64,000 nt of DNA from Paragonimus skrjabini miyazakii (GCA_014338405.1 JTDE01001331.1:95410-159409); one strand, 5' to 3'. Counted from the stretch's first letter, positions 1 to 13,129 are shown. Notes: generated by a model not told the origin, from the letters alone. Numbers and translations are program-made.

Positions 1-2320
1 AAAGCAATGTGTGCAACACAATAATCACGTTTAACACCCAAAAAAGCTCAGCCGAGCAAAACAATCATTTAAAAGTTTCTTTTTGAAAGATAAAGATCCC
101 ATACTGTTAGCCAGATGGAAAAAATATCCTACACACTATGATCGCATTCTAACTGTTGCGTCATGTTGATGATAGCGATGATGTACAACTCATTCGCAAT
201 AGTCCAGAATATGTACCCGCTCATTCTTCGGTTAGTAAATTACAACCCTATCCAAATCGCCAGTTGAAAATGCGGCATAATTAATTTCTGTATTTTACGA
301 AACAGCCTACCATATTAGCATGTGTTTCATTTTCAATTGATGGTATAACTCAAAAAAGAACAACTTTTGGCTTGAAGTGACTTCAGTGTTACAATGGGTA
401 CTGGTTATTTATGCTTACTGAACTATTTGGTTCGTTGAGTTCAGTTGAATGTGTTGACTGTTTACTACTCGTTAACAGTAATTTTCTAAACATTTTCCCA
501 TTACAAACGTTCAATTCCAATACATATTGGTGAAAACCACCGATCCCTGATATACTCCATTTTTCAATTATCCCAGAGATAGTATTTCTGACCGACTTGA
601 TTAAACTTGGTTTCACTGTAGGTTATGGTATAATGCTCATACAATCTGTACGCTACTACTTATAACTGTTAGAATTAGCACAAAATATGGCAGGCCAGTA
701 TAAAACAATCTTCACTTGCAAATGCAAAGGAGCTAGTGTGTGTCGTTCCAGTAAAAATTCGACTGTTTCTGCTAATTACTTTTCCATAGCAACCGATTTC
801 AATAAAAAACATCAAAAGTGTTACTCCATACATTCCAATTCATATGAATTCCCTTGGTTACCGTAAAATTTCGATAAACTAATATTTTGATAGTTAAGAA
901 TACCATACTTCAATGACTCAGAGGTTATTTCTCCTGGGCGTGCTGTTACCCAACTGCTACACCAACATATTGATAAAAGTCGTTTGCAAGCGAACAATTT
1001 GTTTTCGGTTTGCGAAGCGTCATATACATTTGGTACCTGACGTAGTAGACGAAATCACTGATTGAAACAGTGTCATGAGGAACTACCGTGATATAGCCGT
1101 AATAATTCTAGTTGATTTGATGAGTGTGTTTTTGAAGACAACATATATACACTCACCACGCAAACTCATGCAACTAATGAGATTTCATGCCGTTTTAGAA
1201 AGTTTAACCAGGACACATTCTAAAAGTCAATAGAGTTGTGTGAGAGTTCTATCTTTGCTAGTTGTGGTTTTTTGTCTAGCTATTATCGACATGTACTTCG
1301 GTTCTTCTAACTTGCTGAAACGAAACTGCATTGGATTTACGAACCAACCAAATTGAGAATTATCCCGATAAAGTTGATTTCTTTCATCCCAGTTAATGAC
1401 CGGTGCTAAATAGGCGTACTTTGATTGCAGATTTACTTTCAACTAAACAACGCATTTACAGAAATCAATGGTTTCAATGTTGTGACTGAGTTAAATATCG
1501 AGTTATGAAATTATAACTGATCAAAAAAAATTTGAAAAAACAAACTTATTAGACAGGCTATGAAACATACAAAAAGATACTCCTTACGTATATATCGTGA
1601 AGTTACTGTGACAGACGTCCCAATGGCACACAGTATGACAAGTTGCAGATCCTCACTGTGGACACTTCAATAATAAATACCAGACCTTTTGAAAACAGAC
1701 ATTTAAATTCAACATCACGCTAATTGAAGGAACAAATTTTTCAATGCCAAAGTGGATTTATTCTGATTGTAAAACGAGTATGTGAGACGGAGCGTTAGCG
1801 ACTATCGCTGTTTGGACCTGAAGTGAAACGTGGTACTTTGTTAGAAAAAGTAATGAACAAACTGTTAGAAAACAAGGCATTTTGTCACAACTCATTCACT
1901 GGTTCATTGTCCATTATTGATGGTTCACAAAATTATCCACAATCGACGGTTACGACAATTTCAAACCAGCACTTATTAGAAACAGGGACGCTTACAAAAG
2001 TACGTCAAGTGTGTTGTTGTCCTGTATGGAAAACACCCTGGGAGTGTAGCAGTAATCTTTCCCGGCTGATTTTCACAATTCCACTATATGTTTTCCTCTC
2101 AACCAACTTTGTCTTAAACGCTATCGCATGAGTTATTTCGGTGCTCCCGGGAAATCTGCGTTTTCTTTGTTATTGGCAGCAACTTCGGTGCAAACAAAGA
2201 TAACGAAACATTACTGAATGTAATAGGTTTACAAATTGAGTAGATGTTTCTTGAATTATTCACGCCACTGTTGTAATAAAGTGAATGCTGCCCACGATCG
2301 ATGGTAGGTTAGTCAGCCGT
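1..2320. other. AT-rich stretch without recognised gene
   Basis: I see no recognisable protein domain, RNA gene or repeat copy here. The only frame that reads like protein is on the minus strand at 1227-1442 (71 codons, rich in aromatic residues, with the string YAYLAPVINWDERNQLYRDN). I cannot assign it to a family, and it has no convincing splice sites. Confidence 0.5.
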
Positions 2321-2324
2321 GCAG

Positions 2325-2425
2325 ACTCTTCATTCGCAAAGGGTTGACTGGAAGGTATATGGGGACGCGAAAGTTGTGATCATTTGTGAGCGATGTTCAG
2401 TGTATATTAACTAACTCCTCTACCA
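2325..2425 (+). repeat. 3' fragment of the dispersed tRNA-headed repeat
   Basis: The stretch around ggttgactggaaggtatatg, followed by a copy of the segment 'gatcatttgtgagcgatgttca', matches the 3' part of the repeat family best seen at 7590-7930 and, reversed, at 47815-48170. Only the 3' tail is present and it is diverged. Confidence 0.55.
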
Positions 2426-3317
2426 CTTAGTTTGATGCTTCAGAGTAACTTTATTTGGGTAGTGTACTTTAGGATCTCGGACGTTGAGCGCGTTGGCCTG
2501 TATTATTTTCCTAAAAGATTTTTGAAAACAAGTGTATTTTTAATATTTCCTTTACGATCCGATAGGAATCCTAGTCACAAACGCAATTGTTTGTTCAGAA
2601 CAATGTTCACCACGTCAACAGAATTACCTTTCAAAAATATATAAACGACAGTGCACAGTTAACGAATAGATGGCGTTTCATTCATATATGAAAAACAATG
2701 TTGATGTCTGTTGCCGACGTCGCTGACATCTCGAACGGTTGCCAGATTACTGGCGTCCGAATTCCACTGTGACCTTTGCATGCGAACGACTGATAACAAT
2801 CTGAGCAGTTGCGGTTGGTCAGGACGTAGTGGGGCAAGAGGTGTGTATACTTAAGTGGCGCGTGATAAGCACACATGTGCATAGGTATAAGCGGGAAGAC
2901 CGGTGACTTGCTATCGTTAAGTCAATTTCCAACACAATTAGAAGGTGGCTGACAGTTTTGATTATCTACAAAAACTTGTACTTTTACATGTATATGTAGA
3001 TGGACAGATGAAGAGAATATGTGCTAACCACCTTTATACGCTTCAGTAAATGTACTATGTTGATTGATTACTTTTTCTGTTTTCCAGTTTGATTGATTTT
3101 GCAATGAGGTATACAAACTGCAAAACTCAGTTTACAAATATTACAATTGTGACTAAAAGGTTATATACGTGATTGACCATTTTGTCCGAATAGGTAGTAA
3201 GGCAGACTAGTTGTCATTCTCTAGCCGGAATAGAAAAGCTCATGACCCATCAGTGAATGAAGATTTTGAACCAAATACGTGTGATTTCAGCAGTCGTGTC
3301 CGGCTAGATTTTTTAAC

Positions 3318-3385
3318 AAGGCTTGTTTAAAAAAGCACTAGACTCGGGTTTTGTTTTCTTTTGGGGTACGGAATTGATGTTTACT
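3318..3385 (-). repeat. fragment of the dispersed tRNA-headed repeat
   Basis: The plus strand shows aagcactagactcgggtttt, the reverse complement of the family's conserved 'actcgagtctagtgcttctt' block. Further right, near 3425, a shorter shared word (ggcaaactgaccac) also occurs in the family. The region between them does not align, so this is a broken copy. Confidence 0.45.
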
Positions 3386-4714
3386 CCTCTGCTATTAAGA
3401 GTTGGACTCCAGTTTACAATTTGGCAAACTGACCACTTCGCTCTGAACCCTAAATCAGAAACCGCCAACTTCTTACTCCTAGACATTTCACCCCCCAACT
3501 ACTCATTAGTGAAGTCCCCACGATCGTGGACAGAACATTCTACCCGAGTGAAGATCCTATGATAAAATGTGAGTTCTCTTTGATTCACTTATGGGAAAAT
3601 CTGCAAAATGTCAAGGTTTCAAATGAGATCTACGATCTATGTGTTTCATAGGTCCTCTTCGATAATTAACGGAACAAAAATCTTGTCTTCGCTCTGGACG
3701 GTTGGTAACCAAAATTTACATACATCAAAAGGTTCCCGTTCAAAGATAAACAAAAATGTGTAGTTTGAATTAATTGAAAAATCGCATAAGAATTACTTAG
3801 AAACCACTGGTTGCAAATGCGTGGAAATCAACACTTATTTTAAAGGTGACAAATCTTTTAACACACATGGAATGACTTCGACATTATAGTCCGTGACTCA
3901 TACAGTCTGGCTGGAATTAATCAGAATTGCATTTGAATAAGCTCGGCCGTGTTAAATCTGTCGCTTTGTGATTGTGAACTGCATGACGCCCCCAATATAT
4001 TCGAAATTCTGTTATTCCCTTTCAACTGCGAAACCCTTAAATTTATTGTTCAGTTTTGCGAACCAGTTAGCATATTTTCGCAATGTTGTTTTGAGATCTG
4101 GGTTTTTTTATGATTGATTGATACCTGTAGCATGCAAGCCGGCTGTTTCTACTCGGGTTGTCCGTTACACTTTCGGACCAACTGTGGGGCAATGTGGAGA
4201 CACCAGGGGACAGCGTTCTTCTGAAGTAGGGGTTCCGACAACAATCCTGCAAAAGGAAATAACAAGAAACAAGCATGAGCCAATGGCCCAGTAAGCCATG
4301 CACACGACTTACGCAAGCGATAACTAAAAAACGGCGCCGACAACACAGCAGCACGCTTCTTCACCAATTCAAATTCAACTAGTGCGCGCTTGCTGGTTTT
4401 GGTCGCACATTACAATACCTAAGTATCCGAAGTAACCATCAAATTATTGTCATTGGAAAAACAACTGTTGTGGCCAATCAGCCAAATAGCAAAAAATGAG
4501 TAAGATATGCCAGTCAGAAGATGAAGAATAAACGCCTCAAAACAAACTATAAAAAGCACTAAGAATTCCACCAATATTTCCCCACTCTGAAACACACTGC
4601 ATCCATTTTTGCGATCCTCACAATAGTACCTAGCATATCTTTGAATATTTAAAACTGTACAGTAATCTTTGTATTATTGGTCAGTATCCAAGGGTTCGGG
4701 TTAAATTCATGCTA

Positions 4715-4935
4715 AAGACCATTCCCATTCGGTCGCAGCCTTCATATGTAAACTGACGATCCTGCTGGCCTGTTTCGAAAAGAAACACTGGAATCGATGA
4801 TCCCTCTTGTTAGAGCTCGTCAAAAGTGTATATCTTTGTGACAACCGCGACTACAACCATAACCATGCTTCCATGACGTAATCGTCTTGAACAATGAGCC
4901 ATTGCCCCCACATTTCGCATCGGAACGCTTATCAC
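4715..4935 (-). repeat. diverged copy of the dispersed tRNA-headed repeat
   Basis: Read on the minus strand, the order is: tRNA-like segment (about 4840-4930), a block resembling 'gatatgcactactgac' (about 4820), the 'gagctctaa...gagtctagtgcttctt' block, and the start of the tail. The order matches the better copy at 47815-48170. Many substitutions and small gaps show that it is old. Confidence 0.6.
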
Positions 4936-5239
4936 CTTGGCCTGTGAGTATTGATTAGGTTGGCCAGTAGTCCCAGTAGAAGACAGCTACTTTCTAATAG
5001 TTCCCACCAATAAACCTGCAAGCAGGACTTCTTAGACGGGTTGAAATATCCGCTCTCCTTAAATCTTTTAGTATTTTAGATTAGTGGCTGCATTTGTGGT
5101 GGAGTGCAGCCAACCGTGTACGCCATATGTGTATTGGCCAATCAGATTGTTCGACATCGACCTATATCTATAGTATTCATAACAGACTAGATGAGATATT
5201 GTGTGTGGTGTAGTGAATACACATCTTGCTCTGAACCTG

Positions 5240-5405
5240 ACTTGTTCTACAGCATTCGGGGACTTGGTTGATTTCAAACTAAGCATCACTCATGTTTGAT
5301 CGTGACCATCGTATTCAGGTAGACTTCCCTGCCAGCTTGTTTCCAACAAAAAGCATTAAAATCGACTTTGCTCGTGTTAGATGTCGTCAATAGTATGAAG
5401 AGAAT
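5240..5405 (-). repeat. 3' part of the dispersed tRNA-headed repeat
   Basis: The plus-strand string gacttggttgatttcaaact, followed by a 'catcactcatgtttgatcg' segment, matches the reverse complement of the family tail at 47820-47880 closely. The 'aaaaagcatt' block continues the alignment to about 5400. Confidence 0.65.
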
Positions 5406-7424
5406 ATGCAATGCTGACAAGCACTAACAAAAAGGCATTTGAGGTTAGTGCATCTTCAAGAAGCAAGCTAGTTGAAAAGTCTGTTTGAATGCAAAGGACC
5501 CAATGAAATCTACTTAAAGTTTGACTCAAAATAATGAGTTCGTTTCTCAAAAGTTATTGATGGACAACTGGAAAACAGCAGCAACATTAATATAAGTCCG
5601 ATTTGGATGAATTTTCTATCGAATGGGGCGCACAAAGTGTTCTTACTGTGCTTTCTGAGATACACTACGCAACGTTTCGCAATGTTGCTGGAAAAAAAAA
5701 TTTAACGAGGTTTGGTTCCAACTAGATAACATTCTTTAGATGTCACCTTCTAACTCGGTCGTTGAGTAGTGTATCTCGACGGGGAAACTAAGGTTTAGAG
5801 GTTTACAGTTGGCCGTACACCTGGACAGAATGTTGGCCAGTTCAACAAACCTTATCCGTGAAATAAAACGTTGGGCACTTGCCTGTACTTAAATTATCTT
5901 ATGGTCGCTCTACCATTACTAAAGTCTCATTAAGAGTCGCAGTGTTGCATATTTACTTACTAATGATGGTTTATTGCAGTCTTAGTTTTACTTGCCCAAA
6001 CGCTTATGCTATCCAACTGCTTAAATTAATTGTTACACTGTAAATCTCTCACATCATTCAACTTTCTATCTTGACAGATTTGACCTTTCTTGAGAATCAC
6101 CTGAAGAATGTGAATAAAAGTTATTTAAAATGGCGCATTTTTTGACCTCAACCAAGCCAATTCTCAACCAAGCACCGTGACTGTAAACATCGTTTGTGAC
6201 GAGACAGATAACATAGTCGATGCCATATCAATATAAATGAACACATATGGGATAAAGTGGAAGTCGTAACGCCATATTAGATGGCATGTCCGTTAAAAGA
6301 GTTTAGCTGATAGGATGCTCAGATCAACGGACGTGACGGACTTGCCTTGAAATATTTTACTGCATCAGGGATGGATGAGGTTGCTAGAAAAGTACTCATT
6401 ACAACAATTAACTGATATATGGTATACGGAGCTCACATAAACCATGCAAATCATGCATCTTCGCGACTTCTGCCACTTTGACACCTTCGTCACATTCAAT
6501 TTGAAAAGGTCTAAACAACACAGTCTATTGAAAATCGCTGATGGGGTGGTCTAACTTTTCTGGGTGACTGGGATAATAAGAGAGGAAAACACTAGCAGCG
6601 CTGATGCCGAGTCTTATGCATCTCCGGCATATTCGACGATAATCAGCGGTACGCCAGTATGATCTTCATACCGAACTAGTGACACATTAAAACTACATTG
6701 ACCCCAAGATTCCAGGGAGTATGGAAATCAAAGATGTGGCAGAAAGTTAAATGTAACACCAATGTCGTGCCAATTCAGTACCATAAGTACACGATGCAGT
6801 CTTAAGCCTATCCTCGTTCGCTCATACAAAAAACGTTATGTGATAGAGTATATCACCAACCCCCACAAATCACAATTGTTTACAGAAGCACTGAGCAGAA
6901 AATTCACTTAGTGAGATGCACATGACAATCAAATAACGCCGAATGATCAAAATAGCCTGAAAGACTAAATTTTCCGCAGGTGACAACCCTTTAATCTAAA
7001 AGCTAATATATTACAATAAAAATATATCGATCTTAGGTCACTCAGAATCATCTCTTAACAAAAAATGTGGCTTTACGAAAATGTTCCCTTCTTTGAAATC
7101 TCCAATCTGTGACTGGTCGATTGAGTTACAAGGACAGGCCTACAACTGGTCTACTCTCGCTGACTTAGTACAGTTGGTCGCGTGTTTACCGGGCTGATGA
7201 ATATTAGAAAAGACCAAGTCGGTCTAAATAGAATATCGATTTTGAATGAACGACAATAACCAGTAACGTCATGAAATTTCCAATTTGTTTTGGTCGAAGC
7301 CAACACGAAGCACTATTACAAAATGCAATATGTCAATCCATACTTTCGTTGGCTTATTACAAGTCTCCTAATAAAATGACAAACTTTCTAACGTTCTATT
7401 GTAATCTTGATGATCGCAAGTAAG

Positions 7425-7535
7425 CACTAGTAGGGACTAGACCTCCAGCCACGCCTCCAACCATGTTGTGAGTAATGATCAGATTGCCCGATCTATGTGC
7501 AAACCAAAATCCCCTACTACTCATCAGTAATCAAA
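7425..7535. repeat. two small repeat fragments in opposite orientation
   Basis: Bases 7430-7470 (gggactagacctccagccac onward) read like the tRNA-like head of the family on the minus strand. Bases 7500-7535 (ccctactactcatcagtaat) match the extreme 3' tail on the plus strand. They lie just before a longer plus-strand copy, which suggests nested or successive insertions of the same family. Confidence 0.5.
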
Positions 7536-7589
7536 ATACCGCTCAACAAGTCAATGATTTCAGTGTTTTCAACTTGTTGGGAAGTCGTA

Positions 7590-7930
7590 GTCAAGAAGTT
7601 ATCGTTTGGAGTTAACAGGGCAGTTATTGTGTCTCCTATCCAGGCGATCGGGCAAACTGATCATTACTCACAAGCGAAAGTGGTTGAGCGTTTGCATATG
7701 ATAATTCAATCGTGCCTAGTATGAGGTCAGTGGCACATTGGTAAACAAGGTTGTCTCATGAAAGTGCGACCAAAATTTTAGTCCCGACAGTGCCAAGAAT
7801 ATGCAAAACTGACGAGCTCTAATGGGAGTGAAACTCGAGTCTAGTGCTTCTTTCCGAAAGAGGTCGACTGTATTGTCTATGGGAATGTGACGGCTGCGAT
7901 CAATTGTGGAGTGATGTTCAACCTATATGA
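7590..7930 (+). repeat. long copy of the dispersed tRNA-headed repeat
   Basis: This is the most complete plus-strand copy. From left to right it has gttaacagggcagttattgt, a 'cgatcgggcaaactgatcat' block, 'gtggttgagcgttt', a tRNA-like segment with 'tcagtggcacattggtaaac' in the A-box position and 'ttttagtcccgacag' in the B-box position, the 'aaactcgagtctagtgcttc' block, and a tail ending near 'gagtgatgttcaac'. The minus-strand copy at 47815-48170 has the same blocks in the same order. A tRNA-derived SINE is the likely class. It ends about 50 bases before a Penelope-like element. Confidence 0.7.
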
Positions 7931-7979
7931 ATAAGAAGTTGTTTTAAGCAGCATTGCTTTCACTCTCATCTAGGTGATC

Positions 7980-8790
7980 GATCTGAAATCACTACTGTCT
8001 TTGTGTACACATAATATAAGGTTCACTTTGAAGGCGTTCACTTTTCTACAAGTGGACGGGTTTGCAATAGGCAGTCCGCTGGATCCGCTCATTCATCATT
8101 AGAATGAAATCAACATTAGGGGAAAAGCTCATCAAGACTGGTGTAGTACATACACTATGCAGATGACATCGTGGACATTGTAAGGATCACAGTTGTTTTT
8201 AACGTGCTATCTTCGAAGTCACAAGTTCGTTTGAACTTAAAATTAACGAAAGGAAACGATTTTCTGGACTTTCGAGGATCAAGTGGCGCGACGGAAGGAT
8301 CTGTTTACAGAAAAACTTCTTGAACAAGACGGTTTGTGCATATTCAAAGCTGCAACCCAGTGCAAGACAACAAAATCTTAGTCGAAAATTGGCCCACGAA
8401 GCCCGAGGGCTATGCACAAAAAAAATCTAAGTTAAGCATATTGACGAATACTCTGCAGGTCAGTGGGCACCCCAGGCAGTTGGTTGGGAAGTACAGATGC
8501 GCCATTACCCCAGTGGTACGGATGACGATGGTACTAGAAAGGTGTTTGTATTTTGAACTAAGGCTTCCAGGGATAGCTAATCAACAGTGACGAAGAAGTG
8601 CCTGACAATCGTTGTATCCAGAGCTTTTAAAGTCGCGAAACTGTGTATAGTACGGCGAACCAGAACCCTACTAGTTTCCTCGGCTACGAATAAACACTTA
8701 ACGTCTGTCACACTCCATTGTTTATTCAAATATTCATGCAGCTACATTGTGAGCTACATAGGGAGGACAAATTGACAACATGTTCCAAAT
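7980..8790 (+). mobile_element. Penelope-like element, 3' half, with GIY-YIG remnant
   Basis: Several frames joined by stops and shifts read as a Penelope-like reverse transcriptase followed by its linker and nuclease. About 7995-8100 contains QVDGFAIGSPLDPL, matching the family's 'DGVAMGSPLGPLLAD' block. About 8160 has ADDIVDI at the catalytic aspartates. About 8265-8320 reads NDFLDF then SVYRKTS, the usual 'FLDV...SVYRKPT' pair. The frame from 8400 to 8590 matches the linker, with HPRQLVGKYRC. The frame ending near 8775 has YSCSYIVSYIGRTN, the GIY-YIG signature 'SYIGRT'. Such elements copy themselves by reverse transcription and lack LTRs. The first frame stops at 8100 and others shift, so this copy is dead. 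The 5' part of the reverse transcriptase is absent or too diverged to see. Confidence 0.82.
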
Positions 8791-8799
8791 AGCCGAAAA

Positions 8800-10303
8800 C
8801 TCCTTCAGAAACGCCCGGGGCCTGTTTAGAATTCGATGGACGGCACCGAGCATCATCATTTTCAAAGTGCATAATTCAAACAACACAAAGAGTCAAAGTT
8901 CCTGACACACTGTCTGTGATTTTTCGAAATAACCGGAAACGATTCTTCCAGTCTGCTGAGGCTTTAGCCACCAAACGTCGCAATTCCCCTTTGAGTTCAC
9001 ACAGCAGTCACCCTGGTAGTTAGCACCCAATATTTTTTGTTAGTCACTTCCGTGTCTGTCTGTTTAATCATTTAAGCCTTGACATCCGCCATACGGCATA
9101 TTGTCTCTTGTTAAAGATGATTCACATATCCATGTGTTAGCAGAATATACGACCGCTAGTTTCACATACTCATGAAAACTTGTTTAAGGCGTGTCAATTT
9201 TATTCCGTTTCATTGCAAGATGGCAAAAGACCAAACGGAGGATCTACTCAGAGGCATTGCAGTGGATTACGAACCACCGCACGGCTCTACACAATAACTC
9301 AGCTGAGTCTCCGTCAAACCTTCAACTATACCGGACGTTTATTTTCACATAGTCTGAAACCTAGTTTAGTAAGCTCTTAGATGATTCTGTTCAGTTTCAT
9401 AATTGGGTTTTACTGATGGTTATACAGGCATGAGTTTCCTCTCATTGTTCTTCGGGTTTGTATACAAATCTGCGCGTGACAGTTAACACACGTATAACAC
9501 TACTATGATGATTTACCTGCAGTTTTAACATACCTACTATGCTCTGTTCGGCTACTTGTGGTTCATTCATATCGTGCATTTTATTTACATGGAAATTATT
9601 TTGAATTCATCTACTGTTATAACACTAGGACATATTTTTCCTTTATTTCCTGAGACAATGTTCACGACTTCCCTGCCTACTTTTATGAACAGGATTTGGA
9701 GATATCCTGCTTGAGGAGGTGTTCATTGGCAATTCTACATCATCTTCTATGGTGTACTACTAAAACTTCATAACCGATCCATTCATTATCGACTGAACCA
9801 GTGTTATAACACTGTTTTTTGTATACGTATTTCCCAGTCAACCCTTATTCTCCACACCTTTATTGTCTGACTGGAGCAATTTCAAATACCGACAGCACCT
9901 CTCAGGCTACGTAACACCTGATCTGCTCGTAGCTCCCCGGTACCTCATTCCCAATCCACTCCTTTTTGATTACAAGGTTTCGAAGTCCCTCTTCTCTCGA
10001 TAACCAAATAATCTTATCAACCACGGAATGGGGCTTAGGAATAGCCCGTAAAGCAGAAAATTTCTGTTCTTTTACGGCTCTCACTCGGGATTCTCGGGAT
10101 GGCAAATACGCTGGCTCTTTAACAACTATCAGCAAAACACTGACCCCTGTCAGTGTTTAAACGCGCGTTTAGGCCTACGTAATCACCTAGTTAGGCACTC
10201 CGGAAATCTCATAATCATCATTACACTGAGCCTTCTTATTCCGTTGCCTTCAGCATGACGCCACATTTTCTCCTCAGCCTAGTTTATCATAACATCGGCG
10301 TGA
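8800..10303. other. gene-free stretch
   Basis: No recognised gene, repeat copy or RNA. Bases 8800-8990 may still contain diverged sequence from the end of the Penelope-like element (an HHH-rich frame follows the YIGRT motif), but I cannot align it with confidence. Confidence 0.4.
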
Positions 10304-10326
10304 TTATATATATATATATATATAAA
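10304..10326. repeat. (TA)n microsatellite
   Basis: About eleven TA units in a row, a short simple repeat. Confidence 0.95.
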
Positions 10327-10329
10327 TCA

Positions 10330-11569
10330 CAAAGTTCATCCAACCTTCTTACTATCAGGTTTTTGTTGGTCAATATTGAAGATGCTGTGCTATTTCGTTA
10401 CACGAATGACCTCTACACCCCTAGGTCTACAGTCAATTGTCTTTAATCAGCCATCGTCCATCGTATGACAAAGCGATGAGCTACAAACTTTAAAAATTGA
10501 TCGCATTTTTAGTGCAGATTTTCTAGCGTTGATCAGGGACATTTTGACAACACCCACCACAAATGTATTGTAACAAGACGCCTGTGGCTCCCACAAGGCC
10601 GCTTCTTCCCAGAGCCGCGGAAGATGCCCTAGCCTCACCCAAAGATGACACAACGCATCGATCATTACCAGCAGCTGAGTCCAGCCAACCGACTCTCAAA
10701 ACATCTCACATAACCCCCCAGTACAGGTACATGTCTCCCGAAACATCGTCAATCTGTCAGACAGCGCTGTGTTCTAAAACCAAACCTATCAAATTCCAAG
10801 GCGATTTTACCAACCCGGTCGACACAACTGAGCTACTCCGACCCCAGTTAATACGTAGACAGCTCGATCAAGAGTCAGGAACTATCGATAAATGCTTTTG
10901 ACGATCAACCGGGATGTTCAGATTTCTATGTGGAACTTGACAGTCAACTCCCTTTATTCGACAACATTTTAGGCAACTCCTTGTTACTCACCTAGGAGTT
11001 ATCATCAACCTCCGAACGTCAACCATAGCGAGTAACATTCGACAGGATCCCGGGCCTACATAGTTCACCGTGTTCGGATGTGTTAGAGCATCGAAGAGGT
11101 GCACCTCAACTGGAGGTTGATACATTCACTCAAACACCGGTAGCTTCCAGCAGACTATCCATAGGACTAGGGGCCACCGACTGGAATCTGGGAACGCCTA
11201 CCATACAATCAGCCAACCTAAGAAAACTACGTTCCGTACCTCTTTCCATCAATGGCTGAGTTTGTGTGAGTTATCGTTCCCCAATGATACTATCGATTAC
11301 GACACCCTTACCTAGTGACTTAGGATCCCAGCGACTACGCTTTTGGACGCCGACGGCTGACCGGTTTTTTGTAGGTAATATCTGTTAGATAACAAGTCTG
11401 ACCACGTAGTGCTCACTGGAGCAACAATAGATCAGTTTCAGGGATGTAACGAAAATGACCAATTCCAACCACTTTTCGTGTCCTTGATCATATTCAACAA
11501 ATAACAATCAATCTATCCCCATCTTAAGAACGATCACCAATGGAAACAGCGGAAAGCACTTTCCCGTCG
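10330..11569 (+). other. possible diverged 5' part of the R2-like element
   Basis: A 113-codon plus-strand frame at 10563-10901 is rich in Pro, Ser and Thr, as N-terminal regions of R2-type proteins can be. I see no zinc-finger cysteines or other diagnostic residues in it. Calling this the 5' end of the element at 11570-13125 is inference from position only. Confidence 0.2.
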
Positions 11570-13125
11570 CGTGGAGAAAATCGAGACGACGACGTAACAA
11601 CAACGTAAAGATCAAACACGGCGGCCCCTACTGCCAGTCCAATTTGAGCATACACAAAACCTTCACAGGCAAAGAAAGAGGAGTGCGTCGGTGACGAGAC
11701 TTAACGGTCGAGGAGAAGTGTCTGCTGAGAGTGAACACAAGTTCCCTGATTTACTGGTTACTGAAGTGCAGTGCCCAGTGCCTCGGAGTTCTGTGAAAAC
11801 CATCCTTTATAGAATTTGACCCTGTGGGATCGTAACCTCGTCACTGCAATCTCCGATGTAGAAATCACCTAAGCAATCAGGCTGTCGGAAGGACCTGCGC
11901 TCAAACCTGACTGCCTTACATGAATTGACATAGTTCATTTTCAATCTTAATCACCGACAGTGTTTCACAATTTGCCACTTATTCATGAAAATCTTTCTTC
12001 ACTGTTGAGCACTTCTCTCTTAAAATTCGTAACTGGGATCTTCATTCCGCTTAAGTCATCTGACTTTCGTCCGATTTTCATTTGTCCGGTAGTCATAAGG
12101 TGATGACATATGATCTTACTCAATCGTTAGCCACTATACTCTGCTCTGGGTGAAAACAATTTGACTCCCTACAACAGAATGAAACATTAGAGATGGCAGC
12201 CATTCTCCATGGCCTGCTTCGAAAATCTCATGCAACCTACAGTGAGTGTTCGCTTGCAAACAGTGATATATCTAAGACTTCCGACGATATGTCCTATGAC
12301 TTTCTAAGTAGTGGCCACTGTCAACGGTTCGCATAAAATTTTGAGTAACTACTCAGGTTTAATTTAAAAGTATGGTAAATTTTATTTTGAAAAGTGCAAG
12401 TTTGTTCCAAAAAGAGCTATTTGGCAAGAAGACCCTCTGTCTCCTCATTGCTTACAGTGGTTTTGATGAACCTCTCTCATCCCCTTTTGACTTGACTGTC
12501 ATAAACATGCTGAACGGCTAACTGGGCTATCTGACATTTGCAGATGATATCGTACTATTGGCTGCTTCGACAAACACGCTGACACTCAGACTGGAATTTC
12601 TACGGGGTAGCTTGATCGTGAACTACTTGAAGACTCAACGCATCTACAAAAAAGCAGATAAAAAATACATACCACGGCTCTTGACGACTGATTCTGAAAG
12701 TAGGTGGAACCGCTATAATATCAACTCCCCCTGCAATTACATTCAAAGCTCCAGGAATACTGTTCAGTTGAGGGAAATCTTTCCAAAAACTGCAGCTGCT
12801 AATCTCTCAAAACCCCTACGTGAGTTGGCGGCAGCGCCTCTAAAGCCCCAGGAAAGAATCGAAATCTTAAAGACGCATATACTGTTCAGACTAGCCTATC
12901 AACTATATCTCAGCGCCGTCATTAAACTATGCTTAAGCCTTTAGGTCGATTACTGAGAACAACCTTCAAGAAATTGCTGCAGCTGCCCCAAAACACGTCC
13001 AACTCATTTTTTTACTCGAAAGTAAATTCCGACAGCCTTGGGATGCCCTATCTTCAACCTCATGCGCCTCTGAATAGATCTCACACCAAAAAACACCTAT
13101 CTTCAAAGAATACAGCCCTATAATG
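11570..13125 (+). mobile_element. R2-like non-LTR retrotransposon, decayed
   Basis: Motifs of the R2-type reverse transcriptase occur in order on the plus strand, in several frames. They are a basic Arg-rich patch near 11575-11600; EIT...SEGPALKPDCLT (11860-11920), like the 'PGPDGLT' entry motif; TGIFIPLKSSDFRPI (12032-12076); SLANSDISKTSDDMSYDFL (about 12250-12306), like 'LDVSKAFDSVSH'; QEDPLSP (about 12425-12445), from 'RQGDPLSP'; LTFADDIVLLA with intact catalytic aspartates (12531-12563); the thumb block AAAPLKPQERIEILKTHIL (about 12830-12885); and, one frame over, FKKLLQLPQNTSNSFFYSKV (about 12968-13026). Stops (for example at 12519) and frameshifts break it. The C-terminal CCHC and nuclease parts are not seen after 13125. 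Proteins of this class normally insert into rRNA genes, and no rRNA sequence is visible here. Confidence 0.85.
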
Positions 13126-13129
13126 GGTT

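Larger units (their letters stand above)
2426..7424. other. gene-free stretch with scattered repeat remnants
   Basis: Apart from the repeat fragments listed separately (3318-3385, 4715-4935, 5240-5405), I recognise nothing. Open frames here are short, overlap on both strands and show no family motifs. Confidence 0.5.

Noticed and set aside
10563..10901. 113-codon Pro/Ser/Thr-rich frame as a gene
   Set aside because: Its position fits the 5' side of the R2-like element, but no cysteine-histidine finger or other diagnostic residue is present. It is only mentioned in a low-confidence region note.
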